This document shows positions 10,304 to 22,131 of a stretch of DNA of 64,000 bases, piece after piece; position 1 is the stretch's first letter, and each line of letters starts with the position of its first letter. Origin of the DNA: Nymphaea colorata. Lineage: Eukaryota > Streptophyta > Magnoliopsida > Nymphaeales > Nymphaeaceae. Location: NCBI RefSeq assembly GCF_008831285.2, contig NC_045144.1, positions 12,317,672 to 12,381,671 on the forward strand, read 5' to 3'. The position numbers and the translations under genes were made by a program. A model generated the notes under the pieces. The model did no database searches. It was not told the origin of the DNA and saw only the letters and a list, made by a program, of their open reading frames with translations.

Positions 10304-13300
10304 TGTCACACCCCAACCTTTTGATCCTCAAACAATTTTTTTTTTTGTAAACATAAAGCATTAAGGTGCGACTACACAACAATTCAAAAAAAGATGGTGC
10401 TATGTCATTTGAAACCATGGGGCAAACTTTCATTTATATAACAATTTCAATTCATACAAAGTCACATCTATGTGTATGACAAAAATGCCTCAAACCACAA
10501 CTTTGATGCCTAACACAAATAAGACATCAAAAAGACCAAACCATGACGCGCCGGCACTACCAAAGACCCAAAACCTCCCCAGTAAGATGTGAGAGAAACA
10601 AACTGATCAACCTGCTGCCCCGGGTCCGCCAAAACCAGAAAAAGAAACAACTGAAGGCTTAGCCTTCGCATTATGACAACAATCTAGGAAAATCTCAAAC
10701 CCTCTTAGGTAGGCTCAAATCTAAGAACAATCATCAAAACAATCTATCGTCATGTCGCGTCAGGGCATATGCACATCATTCGTCATGTTGTGTCAGGGCA
10801 CAGACACATCATTTGCCAAGAAAACCCCTAACATAGACCATGATATGAAAAGACCACTCAAGGGCCACAGAAACACAATCTCAATCATATGTCTTGCTTA
10901 AACATTTCATTTCAGTCATAGCATTCACATACCGATCAATCACATACATTCGTTCACACACATTTCATTCACATACATTCATTTTCATTAGTTTTAGTGA
11001 ATTGACAGTCCCTGTGGGTGCAAATACAGGCACGTCCACACCGCGGGGGGCCCATAGCCGAGAGACAACCCCCGTGGTGGCCCAGAACAGTATGGTTCCA
11101 TTCATCCGCTGCAGCGGTAGAGCACTCATCCATGAATGTGTGAATTCCAAAAAGAGATACTCAGCCTTCCCTAGGACACCCAGGTTGGGAAGGCGAGAGC
11201 CCAACGCTCCAAGCACATCACACAACAGTACCCTAGGGCCTTGCACTGCCTGCGCTCCGAACAGGCGAGACCAGTGGCGAAAGCGGGACGTCTCCCAAAC
11301 ACATAGCCACATCCCACTGGCCTCTCATCTCTTATTCTTTTATTATTATCATTATAATAATACATTCACAAAATGACTAACTAGCTCATGAGGTTGGTAC
11401 ACTTCACGAGTGCCACCACACCTCCAATTGCCTCGACATGAGGTCTACACATAACTTTAACAATCATAGTTGGTCATCATACAATACGAGTACAACTTCC
11501 CTTCAATTTCAATCAATTGCATTATTGCCCACGACAATACATATGCAACAACACACAACATTCACATCTTATCAAACCCATCAATCAGATCTTTCAAAAC
11601 TTGGCTAAATCCCGGAGAGTAGTCTCGATCTGTGATGGTTTGTAGCTGTCCTATGTAATGATCATTCTATGATGCCCTCTAATGCACAATCAGGGTCGAG
11701 GAGACACTCGACTCGATACCTCACCTCATCTGTCCTAAGCATTTATCAATTCTAGCATGCATATGCAAATGCGTAACAGTTTTCAAAACAAGCTTCTAAT
11801 AGCTTTCCAAAACAGAACTTGTCACATGACAAATCATTCACAATCACACACATCAATCACACCTTTCAAAACTTAGCCAAACCACTGAGAGTAGTCTCGA
11901 TCCGTGATTGGCTCGTATTTGTCATAGACAATTGTCATTCTAGGATGCTTTCTAATGCGTAATTGGGGTTGAGGAGATAGTCGACTCGATAACCCACCTC
12001 ATCTGTCCTAAGCAGTTATAAATTCTAGCATGCACATGCAAATGCATAATATTTTCAAAGCTTGCTTCTCATAGCCTTTCAAAACAAATCATGTCATATA
12101 TCAAACAATTTGCATATCAAACAATTTGCATGCATATACACATTCATTCACAAAACAATCCATCAATCACATCACGATCCTAGGATCCCACGATTCTAGG
12201 AACACATATTCACACAGTTGCCCAGGCAGGGATTTGCCTGGAATGCCGCCATACCTGTCGTGCGTCCAATAAACACCTCGAACTACGACCCACGTTGCTC
12301 AACGCCTACTTGACGTGCCCGGTGTACCTGCAAACATAACAAAATGGTAAGTTCTCTACTCGTTTCGCTTACAATCGATACAAATATGAAAATACCGTCA
12401 TCGAGGCATGTTTTTGCCTCAAATGGGTGTCGACCCACAAAACCCTCATAAAAGCGTCTCTACCCAACCCACAAGGTTGCCGCCAACGATTAGAACTCAA
12501 AACTTGTATTCGACTTATCACATGTACGATTCTCACTTGTTTTCTTTAGTTGAGGTGTCTTCCCCACCATAAGATTCTCAACATACAACGTATATGCGTC
12601 TCAATAGAAGCATATTTTCCCAAGCTCACCAAAATGATTCTAACGTTCTCCACAACAATACAATCTCTACCATGCTTCCTAATTGCTTCAAAAATCAACC
12701 CACCATGCTTAAAAGATCATTCTAGATATGAATCATCGTCCCTCCACATGAGTCCTAGACCTTCCCCAAAATAGCGACATCTCTAGCATGCCTTCTAAAT
12801 CATCAATTTTTAATTCTAGCATGCTTAAACAATAATTATACGTACTCCAACAGAAAATTTACAACAATCTAAGTTCGATTAGGCCTTTCTCACCCCAATC
12901 TTAGAATTCAAACTGTCGTAGTGCTCCTGGCAGCCACTTCAAGAGTTTGATTGAGCTCCAACGTCAACGATTGATCGCTTCCTCCACCACCAATGCTTTC
13001 ACTTCACTGGTATGAGGGGAAAATGATGTGTTCCCAACTGAAATCAAAAGCAACAGCCCCAATACAGTCAAAAGCAGCAAGAAAAACGGAAGGGGGGAAA
13101 AGGGAGAGTGTGCAGCAGAGAGGACGAGAGTGTGTGGGAGTGAGAGCTCAAGCAGAGGAGGAGAGGGAGAGAAACAAGAAAAAAAAAACGGAAGGGGAGT
13201 GGCTGCGCAGAGGAGGCCGTGTGGCAGAGAGGGGAGACGGAAAAACAGTGGGAGAGGGAGGAGGAGAAAAGAAAGAGGGGAACCAGTGGCTTACCTACGC

Positions 13301-13532
13301 GCCACCACCGCCGTCGCCCTTCACCTTCTCCGCTGCTGCCATTTCTTCTGCCTCCTTCTTATCTGTGTTGTGTTCGTTGAAAGGAAGAGACAGAGATGAA
13401 GAAGAGGAAGGAGAGGGAGTCGCTAAGGAAAACGAGGGAGAAGAGTCCTCGTGTCGGGCTCTCACGCGGGTAAGTTGCGGGTCCGGGTGTGGACCCGCTC
13501 CAACCCGACCTGCCAAGAAAACGAGTGTTACA
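10304..13532 (-). repeat. 5' LTR of the Del/Tekay element
   Basis: 3.23 kb. In element orientation it begins TGTAACAC at 13532 and ends GTGTGACA at 10304, giving near-matching inverted ends with TG/CA. The outer 2.75 kb pairs with 2707-5456. The innermost 482 bp (10304-10785) has no partner because the other LTR is truncated. A purine-rich block lies at 13080-13290. The base run beyond the end (13533 on) cannot be checked for a target duplication. Confidence 0.92.
10751..10816 (+). repeat. 33-bp tandem duplication inside the 5' LTR
   Basis: The units 10751-10783 and 10784-10816 share the frame CATGTxGxGTCAGGGCA with about 7 differences. The truncated LTR at 2707 begins exactly at the second unit, so the repeat marks the break point of the missing LTR end. 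Confidence 0.75.
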
Positions 13533-13535
13533 CGA

Positions 13536-14107
13536 CGTCTGTAGCAGCTTCGGGAGGGAGACGGGAGGGGGAGCCGTATACTCTTGATGTTAACACGCCA
13601 AACGGGCCGCGATGGGCCTGATTTTGGGTGGACAGGCTTGGTACCTGGCCCAGCCCGACCCGGCAATATTACGGGCCAGGCCCGGGCTTCAGGCCGGACG
13701 GGTCGACCCGGCAATATTACGGACCGGGCCAGGGCTTCAGGCCCGACGGGCCGACCCGGGCTTCAGGCCCGACGGGCGACCCTGCTCGGCCCGATACCCA
13801 CCCTTAATGATGACGTCATTCTACTAAAAAACAACCTGCAATAAACAAGCTTGAATAGGATTAGTGAGGAGAAGCCCCAGGGTCCTATCTGAGTAGATAG
13901 CTTAGCATACAGTTGGAAAAAGTATGCAGTTGCACTCGTTCAAATAAAACACTATCCGCTAATAACCCAAGGATGAGGTTTTTACTAAAATACATAGTTG
14001 CAGGAGCCACCTCCCAAGCCGGGACTGTCCCTCGTCGGACTTCAATAAGTATATCCGATGGCCCGGTTCCCCCTCCCGTCTCCCTCCCGGTGCTGCTACA
14101 GACAGAC
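13536..14107. repeat. Imperfect inverted repeat (about 40-bp arms)
   Basis: The + strand stretch 13536-13576 (GTCTGTAGCAGC, then GGGAGGGAGACGGGAGGGGG) reappears as its reverse complement at about 14064-14107. The arms are ~490 bp apart. The left arm starts within 5 bp of the Del/Tekay 5' LTR end. It may be a foldback element or the arms of a rearranged short repeat. No target duplication was identified. Confidence 0.55.
13600..13806. repeat. GGCCC-rich short tandem repeat block
   Basis: Degenerate units built from CCGGGCTTCAGGCC, GACGGGC and CCCGGCAATATTACGG recur three to four times. The block ends in CCCACCCTTAATG, which resembles the mutated GC-rich ends of non-autonomous plant hAT-like elements. 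That last point is a guess. It has no coding role. Confidence 0.5.
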
Positions 14108-14172
14108 TGTGGGCCGCGGTGGGCAGTGCAGGAGCCACCTCCCATGCCGGAACTGTCCCTCACCGGACTTCA
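13999..14172 (+). repeat. Pair of 46-bp direct repeats
   Basis: TGCAGGAGCCACCTCCCA and the following bases to GGACTTCA occur at 13999-14044 and again at 14127-14172 with about four differences, a spacing of 128 bp. The right arm of the inverted repeat lies between them. Confidence 0.7.
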
Positions 14173-14179
14173 GCAGGGA

Positions 14180-14375
14180 GCGCGCATAGGGAAAGGGGGA
14201 GCAGAGAGGAGAAGAAAGAGGGAGAGGGGGAGCGGAGAGGGGGAGCGGTAGGGAAAGGGGGAGAGGAGAGGAGGAGAAAGAGGGACAGGTGGAGCGGAGA
14301 GAGGAGAAAGAGGGAGAGGTGGAGCGGAGAGGAGGAGGAAGAGGGATTAGTCGAGAGGGGGAAAGGAAGGAGGGG
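14180..14375 (+). repeat. Purine minisatellite
   Basis: Repeats of GGAGAGGAGGAGAAAGAGGGA and close variants with GGGGAGCGGAGAG, almost free of pyrimidines on the + strand. The block is low complexity and makes spurious open frames on both strands. Confidence 0.75.
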
Positions 14376-14820
14376 GAGCCCGAGAGTCGGGCCGGGCCGG
14401 CCTATTTGGCCCGGGCCCGGCCCGGGACCGTTGTCGGGCCGGTCTATCGGGCCCTGGCCCGACGCGGCCCAAGCCTGGGCCCAATCGGGTCGGGCCGGGC
14501 CGACGCCCAGCCCTAATGTAGACTTCGAGTGAAAAGAGAAAAAAGCCGAACAGTCACCATGGAGATGCACCACAACAATAGCTTCATCACCAATTCTGTT
14601 ATCCATCACCAATTCTGGCATTCATCACTGAAGCATCCAGCTTTATAGGAGACACTAGAGCCATGCAGGTAGGCATGGTCATCGGCCAGCTCGGCCCGAT
14701 TACGAAACACTGTTAAGAAATAATATTTGGATCTGGCTGGCCCACTACTCGGCCTGACTATTAACGGGCCAGGCTGAACTGGGTCAATCACGTCCAATAC
14801 TCAGCCCGACTCGTTTGATT
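14376..14820. repeat. GGGCCGGGCC-rich patches
   Basis: 14376-14515 is a dense series of GGGCC/GGCCC words ending CAGCCCTAATG. A second, more decayed patch at 14686-14800 begins TAGGCATGGTCATCGG. The two face each other like ends of a GC-rich non-autonomous DNA element, but I cannot prove matching inverted termini or a target duplication. Confidence 0.4.
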
Positions 14821-14949
14821 AACTGAAAAGAAAATGAGAAACAAAAAATCCTTTGAACACCAAAAACAAGCAGTCAGCATAGCATTATAAATTTATAATC
14901 TACCGCTTTGACAACATACTACAAATAGTCAAAGAAATAGTTCAACCAG

Positions 14950-16567
14950 CCACAAATAGAAGGAAATCCTTCTTCTGGAATGCAGTTTCAGCAAGCCACA
15001 CAAATTTTCCCCAAAAGTCTGTCCAAATGGCAAAAAAATCGAGTTAAAACATGGACAGATACTGGAGAACAAAAGCAAAAGTCACATCCAGAAATGCGAA
15101 AGCTTGTAGACGCAGAAGGGCAACCACATCCCAATGCGCAAGGCGATCTGAGGGCCGATCACCATCCCAGATAAATTTACGAATGATCTTGTCAAACCTT
15201 TTCAGAATAGCCACCAGAGGTCGAAAGACCGCCAAAGCATGGAGGGGGATAGACGTAAAACAATGCTTAACAAGAGTAATACGACCCGGGAGGGAAAACA
15301 ATGTTCCCTACCAACATTGGAGGCGATCAATGAGCTTCTGCTCCACACCATCCCAAAAGGAGGGTGCAGGAGGCGACAACGTAATTTGAAGACCCAAGTA
15401 GTCCATAGGCAGGCCAGTAGCCTTGCACCCAAAGCAAGCTTCCGGAAGAAGCATCGTGGAGGGATCCGCATGAATGAGAAAAATGTGACATTTAGAAGAA
15501 TTAATAGAAAGACCCGAGATGAGCTCAAAAACCTGAAAGATGAGCCAAGTTCTCACAATCTATTGATGAAAAGCAACACCAAACATGAGAAAATCGTCAG
15601 CATACTGAAGGGAGGTGAGGGCCTGTAAGTGGGGCAGTGAGAGCGGAGTGAGGAAGCCTACGACCGTAGTGTGATAGAATAAAGCTGAAAAGCACTCAAC
15701 AACTAAGTTGAAGAGCAACGGCAATAACGGACAATCCTGACGAAGGCCACAACCTAGACAAAAGAAATCGCCACACAACTCATTGAAGGAGACCGCTAGC
15801 TGGGCCCCAGTGACAAGCGAGAGGATCTACTGCCTAAATGACGAACCAAAAGCAAGGCGTGTGAGGAGGTCAGAAAGAAACTCCCAACTGACCGAATCGA
15901 AAGCCTTAGAGATGTCCAACTTAAGGACGAAGGAAGGAAGATGCAAACAGTATAGGGAATGAACAACCTCATTGACGAGGACCACAACGTCTTGCAAACG
16001 CCGACCCTTGACGAAAGCAACCTGGAATGGGTTAATGATAGACAGCAAAACACGCGCAAGCCGTAAGGAAGGTAACTTAGCAATAATCTTGTAAGGAATG
16101 CTTAAGATGGAGATCAGGCGAAAGTGAGTGACGTCCGTAGGGTTAGAACGCTTAGGCACCAAGACATATGTGGCTTGATTAAACTCCTTAAGAAAGATGA
16201 AGTTGGAAGCAAATTTATCACAAAACTCAAACACATTAGTGCTATAAGCCTCCCAAAAGGTGCAAAAAAATTCAATAGGAAAACCATCAATGTCGGGCGC
16301 CTTACCAGAACCAAGGGCCCAAACAGCGTTCTTGGTCTCTTCGTGCAGGAAAGGCCGCTCAAGGGAGATCGCACACGAGACGGGAAGGGAGGAGAGGTGA
16401 AAATCCGGCAACGGGGCACGAAAGCGAAGAGGCTTAAAGTAGAAATCTCGAAAATGAGCGGTCAAAGCCGGGAGAATGTCATCACCAAGAAAAACCCTGC
16501 TTCCGATAAGTTTACAAGGTTTGGAGTTGAACAATCCTACATCCACAGCTCTCCACATCAAACTCAA
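14950..16567 (-). pseudogene. L1-type LINE reverse transcriptase fragment
   Basis: Read on the minus strand: GSGKAPDIDGFPIEFF, a FRLISILSIPYKIIAK motif, an AFVKGRRLQD motif and VLKLDISKAFDSVSWEFL (15827-16567). Then come GLRQDCPLLPLLF and the catalytic box LQYADDFLMF (about 15600), SGLSINSSKC and PMDYLGL (15308-15556), and LPGRITLVKH (15044-15301). A final piece near 14950-15030 reads WTDFWGKFVWLAE. These are non-LTR RT and thumb motifs in order. The apurinic endonuclease domain and ORF1 are missing, and the frame changes several times. It is a dead, 5'-truncated copy. It lies head to tail with the copia fragment to its right. Confidence 0.9.
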
Positions 16568-16583
16568 CTGAAGGGGGGTTTAC

Positions 16584-16941
16584 TGTAATTATCAAGAGAT
16601 TACACGCACTAGAGGATGACACTTTTCTAGTTCTGTGCTTAATATGTTTACAATTCTGTTCACCACTAGATAAGACAGTACAACTATAAGATATGGCAAT
16701 ATGATCAGGCTGTCTACTATTATGACCACATTTATTATTATTGGCTCCATAATTATCATCCCCGTCATTATCTTTGCTAATTTGGTTAGCAAATCTTAGC
16801 TGAAGCAACATTATTTTGGATGTTACCCTTATCAAAGACACCTTGAGCCAACTACCATTTGGATCCACGACTAATAGAATCGATTCTAGCTTTGTTGAGC
16901 TGATTTGATCTTTAACACAATCTGAATTTGATACGCCTACA
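16584..16941 (-). repeat. 3' LTR of the truncated copia element
   Basis: 358 bp. In element orientation it starts TGTAGGCG at 16941 directly after a G-rich tract (TTTGTGGGGGCA) and ends GATAATTACA at 16584. The boundaries are inferred from TG/CA ends and from the pol end (a LNILPTLLSLWGHV motif) that normally abuts the LTR. No second copy exists in the window to confirm them. Confidence 0.65.
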
Positions 16942-16954
16942 TGCCCCCACAAAC

Positions 16955-19740
16955 TCAATAGGGTAGGAAGGATATTGAGTTTGAGACGATGTCGTTCATA
17001 TGATTCCAATAATGGCTTAATGAGAGAGTTGCAAGCTTATGAGAGGATGACACACATTGGGACATGCAATGTTCCTTTAGTGACATAGTCTCATACAGAA
17101 TGAAAATTGATCTCATGGAGGATAGAATTTTCTGACATGTATATGACACCAACATTCTTGCACCAAATTGTTTGAACTTGTGGGGCTTGAAATCCCAGAT
17201 CACGAAGAAGAGATTGCAACCATATGAGTTCGGCAGCAATATTACGAATGGCTCTATACTCTACCTGAGTTGCTGATTGAGCCATTGTAGGTAGCCTTTT
17301 CAAATTCTATGTTATTTTGGTTCAATATAAACCATGTAGGCATTTATGGACTTTCTATCATCAGGGCAATAACCCGATCTACATCTGCATAGGCTTGGAG
17401 GTCACGACTGGGACTGGCCAATATAAGAAGATCATAATGCGATGTCCCCTTGAGATACCACTGTATTCATTAGACTGCCACCCAATGTTCACCATTGGAA
17501 CCTGCATGAGCGAATTTGAGTGATAGACAAATACTAAAGGGCCCTAACCATCTAATGATAAAAAGTGGCATCTGGAAAAAAATGTCAGTCTTGGTTAATG
17601 TGGACATAGGTGTATTGATGGATTTGGCGCCTTCATATTAGTTTTTCTAAGCATATCAAAAGAGTATTTGTGCTAAGAGAGAAAAAACCGTAGAAGTCTT
17701 AATGGCATGAACTCCAAAGAAATATGTGACGAATGTAGGTCCTTGAGACCAAATTCCTGATCAAGCCTTTGAAAATATGAACTTGATGTTCCTACAATAA
17801 GAATATCGTCAAACATAGTTCATCATATAAATTTAAGTGTTCCTTGGTTGAGAATATATAATGACATGTCTGTTTGATCAACTCAAAATGCAATTTAGGC
17901 AAGCATCAAACTCAGTTATTGACACCAGACATGTGGAGCATGTTTGAAGCCATACAAAGTTTTCTTCATATGGTATGAAAAGAAGCCAGTTTGAATCTTC
18001 GTACCCTAATGGTTGAGACATATAAATATGTTCTGTCAATACACCATTAAGAAAAACATTATTAACATCCAACTAGTGAATCATTTTTCAATGAGACACG
18101 GTAAGACAGATCATGGTTCGAACAGTAGTTGGCTTAACAATATGATAAAAGGTGTCAAAGTAATCTATTCCTTCCATCTAATCATATCCTTTAGCAACAA
18201 GACACAGCTTGGATCTCTCTAGACCTCCATCTTTTATTCTTGTAAACCCACTTACACCCTATCAGAGGATGAGATGTAGGAGGAGGAATAACTGCTCTAG
18301 TATGATTCCGCTACAACGCTTCAATTTCTTTGTTCACGGTGTCTTCCCACTAAAGATGTCTAGCAGCATGATTATAGGTTTTATGTTCGAGATCACTAAG
18401 TTGGCACTAAGGGCTAGAGAGATCATGTCACCATGTGGTGTGACCTAAGAGTTGGAACAAGAGGAACAGAGGAAGTTTGACTAGAGAGATCATCCTAGGC
18501 AATGGGATGGTTTTCACTATGGTTGATAGTACTGTTGATTGGTGGATCGGGTTGAGGAGACACATCATTGACTGATGGAGGAGTGACATATATGGGGATG
18601 CTTGTGAGAATCTCAACAGGTTTAGGTTGACTCGATTAAGGGAAATAAGTATCCTAAAAAATCAACATTCCTGCTCATGATGGTCTTTTTGAAATCAAGG
18701 TCAAAGCATACATATACTTCGTGAGAAGTTGAATACCCAAGGAAAACATACCATTTGGATATAAAGTCAAGTTTATTCTGGCAAACGGTTTTAGATAAGG
18801 ATATAAGTACACTAAAAAATTCTAAGAAATTTTTAGTCAGGTCGCACCTCATAAGGTGATTTGGGCTCAACCACTCTATTTGCTCGTGAATGTATAGGCA
18901 TGAAATTTTTCTCTCCGTTCCACATTCAGAGAAGAATTTATCCAAAGCAATGAACTTACCCTGCATCTTATTGAAAATACTTGATTTTGAGGTTAAAAAT
19001 AATTTTTACTTTGGCTTTGAAAATTTTGAAAGCAAGCTCAACATCGGAATTTTTGCAAGCAAATATATCAACATATTTCTAGAATAATGATTCACAAAAA
19101 GAACATAATAATCTATAGCAAACCATACTAATGACTAGCGCTAGACCCCAAACATCAAAACATACAATTTCAAAGGGTTCCTTAGTCCCATAAGTAAAGT
19201 TGGCAAATGGAAGAGTGTGAGCCTTACTACATATGCATGCATCACAAAAATAAACTTTGTACTACGAGAATCACTAACAAGTAACGCGAATTTATGAATC
19301 ATATGCTTAACTACAAGCAACACTGATTGTCCAAGCCTTCTAGAAAGACCTGCTCGTTGCACATTACCACGTTCTCATCGTTAACCTCCTTTATTTTCTT
19401 TGGACTTAATGAGTTGGTCCTCTAATTATCTCTCTTCCCATTGCTCGACCCTTCACCATACACTTGTCAGAGTAAAACTAAAAAAGAACATTATTAACCT
19501 TGCAGAGCTTGTGATAGATAGAAGATTCTGGACTAGCTGCAGTGCATGCAAAACATTATCTAGAACAACGTGAGAGTTAGAGATATTGCATCAAATCTTA
19601 CCGATGTCCTTTATAGTCACACCTGAACCATTTCCAAACTTGATTGAGCCTCCATGACCATCATACGACTCATAGACCAGCATATTTCAAGGTTGTTTGT
19701 AATGTAGTGGCTTGCCCTGAAATCAGGGTATCAACTGTTA
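16955..19740 (-). pseudogene. copia pol (protease, integrase, RT, RNase H), many lesions
   Basis: From right to left. A protease remnant at about 19700 reads YPDFRASHYITNN, where relatives have Asp-Ser-Gly. GAG-pre-integrase is at 19480-19590. Integrase with a KFIALDKFF-type start and a C-terminal YVFLGYSTSHE motif lies in 18622-19362. RT at about 18070 has LDVNNVFLNG with the first catalytic Asp. The YVDD box survives as FDDILIVGTS near 17815. RNase H at 17100-17300 has TQVEYRAIRNIAAELIWLQ. Stops and frame changes separate almost all of these. Confidence 0.88.
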
Positions 19741-19854
19741 TCATCTAAAAAATGAGGAGCCGATGCATGGTATGCTGCACTGTCAGTGGTGCTACATTGA
19801 TTTCCTGTTCACTTCCATTTAAAACAAAAAAACAAAAAGAGGCTGTGCAGCCCC

Positions 19855-20050
19855 TTTATGAGCCTCTCAATGGACTTTATCGTTAGCTTACCCAAAGTTG
19901 ACGGCTTCAGCTCCATCCTTGTGGTTGTGGATAAATTCTCAAAATATGTTACTTTCATCCCAGCCTCTAAGGAATGTCCTGCGAAAAAGACGGCAGAGTT
20001 ATTTGTGAAGCATATTGTCAAGCACTGGGGGAGGCAAGCCAGGATAAACT
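19855..20050 (+). pseudogene. Isolated Ty3 integrase core fragment
   Basis: An open frame of 64 residues with LSMDFIVSLPKVDGFSSILV, VVDKFSKYVTFIP and a VKHIVKHWG motif is the N-terminal half of a chromovirus integrase core, including the first catalytic Asp. It is close to the integrase of the chromovirus at 45218-45454. No flanking RT or LTR is seen, so it is a stray piece on the + strand between the copia fragment and AT-rich DNA. Confidence 0.8.
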
Positions 20051-20059
20051 AGGATAGTA

Positions 20060-20270
20060 GATTTGCAACAATTAAAAAATAGAAAATAGAAAAAAGACTG
20101 TTTGACATTAAAGAAATGAAAAAAACGAAAAAATAAAAAAAATAAAAACACATTAAAAAACGTATGATTTCATTTTTAATGTTTTTTTCAAAAAAACACG
20201 TTTTTTAAGTTTTAAATGATAATTTAATTTATCACGTTTTTTTTAAAACGTGTTTTTGTGACTGTGGATG
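20060..20270. repeat. AT-rich segment with complementary A-run/T-run arms
   Basis: Runs such as AAAAACACATTAAAAAACG on the left and ACGTTTTTTTTAAAACGTG on the right can pair, so the segment could fold back on itself like a decayed MITE. No clean terminal repeat or target duplication is visible. Confidence 0.35.
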
Positions 20271-20334
20271 AAAATTTGTACCTATGTTGGGTTGAAATTT
20301 GATCTTCCATTGAGAGAGAAAGAGAGATGGCTAT

Positions 20335-20395
20335 TGAGAGAGAGAGAGAGAGAGAGAGAGACACATGAAAGAGAAAGAGAGAGATAGAGGGCTCG
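20335..20395 (+). repeat. (GA)n microsatellite
   Basis: GAGAGA repeats with minor interruptions, continued by AGAGAGAAAG variants. Confidence 0.9.
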
Positions 20396-20623
20396 TCTGA
20401 TGGGCTACAACTCAGTGATATGGGAACTCAATACCCGCAGGGAGGAGGGGCGGGTGGGGGAAGACGGGGAAAGAGGAGAACGAAGGAGGGAAATGCAAGG
20501 AAAGCTCATGTGGTAATTTTTTTTTTTTTAATTTGTATGGTCAACACCCATCCGATTAAAGTATAATCAGATGGGTTATCTTCATCATACCAGGTACGAT
20601 GGAGCTAAAGCGTAAGGAGAAAG

Positions 20624-20626
<3 letters not shown>

Positions 20627-20667
<41 letters not shown>
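20627..20667. repeat. (TA)n microsatellite
   Basis: About 20 uninterrupted TA dinucleotides. Confidence 0.95.
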
Positions 20668-20670
<3 letters not shown>

Positions 20671-21232
20671 GAACTAGCAACAACATTGTTCACAAGCAAT
20701 AAAAATAACAATTATTGACTAATAACCTACAATATCAATGATTCAGTGGACAAGAAAGCACTTCATTTGTTTCCACACCTGAACTGAACCTAGAAAGCAC
20801 CAAATCCACACCAAACATGGTTTGGATGTAGCAACCTTTTTGAAGAGTCTGCGTCACTTATTAGAAAATATGCCGATAATGTCAGCCCCATATATATATA
20901 TATACACATATTTTTCAATGAATTTTAGTGTACAGACATACCCAAAAGACCAAAGACAAATAGGACAAAAAATAACTGAAAATCGGATTCTTATACTTTA
21001 TAATCAACAAAGAAACACACACACATATAAACTCTGTCCCTATGCCAAGCCATTGGTGTAAGGGGTATGACCGGCGCTTGTGATGCCTTGCCGAGCGTCG
21101 TGGGTGCCATGGATGGGAGGTGACAGCTTTCCCCTACAAGCCACAGGGCCCAATACCCACCTTTTTTATCTTTTATTTTTTAAATTAAATGGTGCTCCTT
21201 GTGGATCATACCCCTTATGCCATAAAACTAGC

Positions 21233-21235
<3 letters not shown>

Positions 21236-21270
<35 letters not shown>
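21236..21270. repeat. (TA)n microsatellite
   Basis: About 17 TA dinucleotides. The following ~210 bp is non-coding. Confidence 0.92.
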
Positions 21271-21272
<2 letters not shown>

Positions 21273-21515
21273 AATGACTCTGGTTATCTAGAGTTACCCA
21301 ACCATCTAATAAAGACCGTCCATCTAAAGCAGATAGATGGTTGAGAGAAAAACAAAGAAAAAATGTGTAAACTAATATTATATGACGAAAATGCCCATCA
21401 CATTTTTCTCTGTATTTTTTTCTTAGCTGACCATCATGTTGGAGCGGACAGTGCAGATTAGATAACTAGGCAACTATAAAAAACTAGAGTCACCATTCAA
21501 TTATATATAGACATA

Positions 21516-21592
21516 TGTGTGTGTGTGTGTGTGTGTTTATATATGTATATGTACATACACACACACACACATATGTGTGTGTGTGTGTGTTT
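21516..21592. repeat. Compound (TG)n-(AC)n-(TG)n microsatellite
   Basis: TG repeats, a TATATG spacer, CA repeats, then TG repeats again, so the tract is partly self-complementary. From here to 22130 I see no gene. Confidence 0.9.
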
Positions 21593-22131
21593 GTGCATGT
21601 ATTTATACTCATACATCTGTCTCAAACATGAATATTACTATAGGAAAAACTTGTGGCCACATGCATTCATATATACATCAATATTAATGTAATAATTAGA
21701 GTTTCTGACTGAGAAGCACCAAAAAATGAAAGGAAAAACACTAAAAAAAATTAATAACAAAATGAAATTATGGTTTTTCTGATCATCAATTAGCCTAAAA
21801 ACAATAGAAAAGTTACAATTTTTAATAGGCCTAAACCTTATATCTAAATTGCATCCCCAATTTACTAAACAAGTGTCCAAATCCAATTTAACATCAATTC
21901 TAAATAAAACCAAATCTAAAGCCTAACTGGATTCCATATGTTACTATACCACACTCCACCAATCTCCCTAAATTGAATCATTTGGCTTCTGATGAATTAA
22001 ATAACTGTGCCATGTTGTAAGTGAGCTGCAATTTAGTGATTGTCCCATAGACCACTTAGAGTGGGTGCAAGGTGTCACTGGCTTGTTGAGGTAGGATTAA
22101 AACAGAATCCATTGTTAGAAGTGCAGTGGTG

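Larger units (their letters stand above)
2707..13532 (-). mobile_element. Del/Tekay-type Ty3 chromovirus LTR retrotransposon, degenerate, 3' LTR truncated
   Basis: The element reads on the minus strand: 5' LTR 10304-13532, primer-binding site 10287-10299, gag, protease, RT, RNase H, integrase with C-terminal chromodomain-like region, polypurine tract just right of 5456, and 3' LTR 2707-5456. Long LTRs (3.2 kb), a tRNA-iMet primer site and a chromodomain ending right before the polypurine tract are the marks of the Del/Tekay chromovirus lineage. The LTR copies differ mostly by transitions at about 5% of positions in the stretches I compared. The end next to the DUF789 gene has lost about 450-480 bp of LTR, so no target duplication can be shown. 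Gag and pol carry several stops and frameshifts, so the copy is not autonomous. Confidence 0.93.
16584..19800 (-). mobile_element. Ty1/copia retrotransposon, 5'-truncated
   Basis: A minus-strand copia element with domains in the order protease, GAG-pre-integrase, integrase, RT and RNase H, followed by one LTR (16584-16941). Gag, the 5' LTR and the primer site are not found to the right of 19800, where a Ty3 fragment follows. Every domain is interrupted, so this is an old copy. Confidence 0.88.

Noticed and set aside
13584-14621. Several Gly/Pro/Arg-rich open frames on both strands
   Set aside because: Produced by GGCCC and GGAGA repeats; no stable frame across repeat units.
21516-21592. Self-complementary TG/CA tract as an RNA hairpin gene
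   Set aside because: Simple compound microsatellite; no conserved stem outside dinucleotide repeats.
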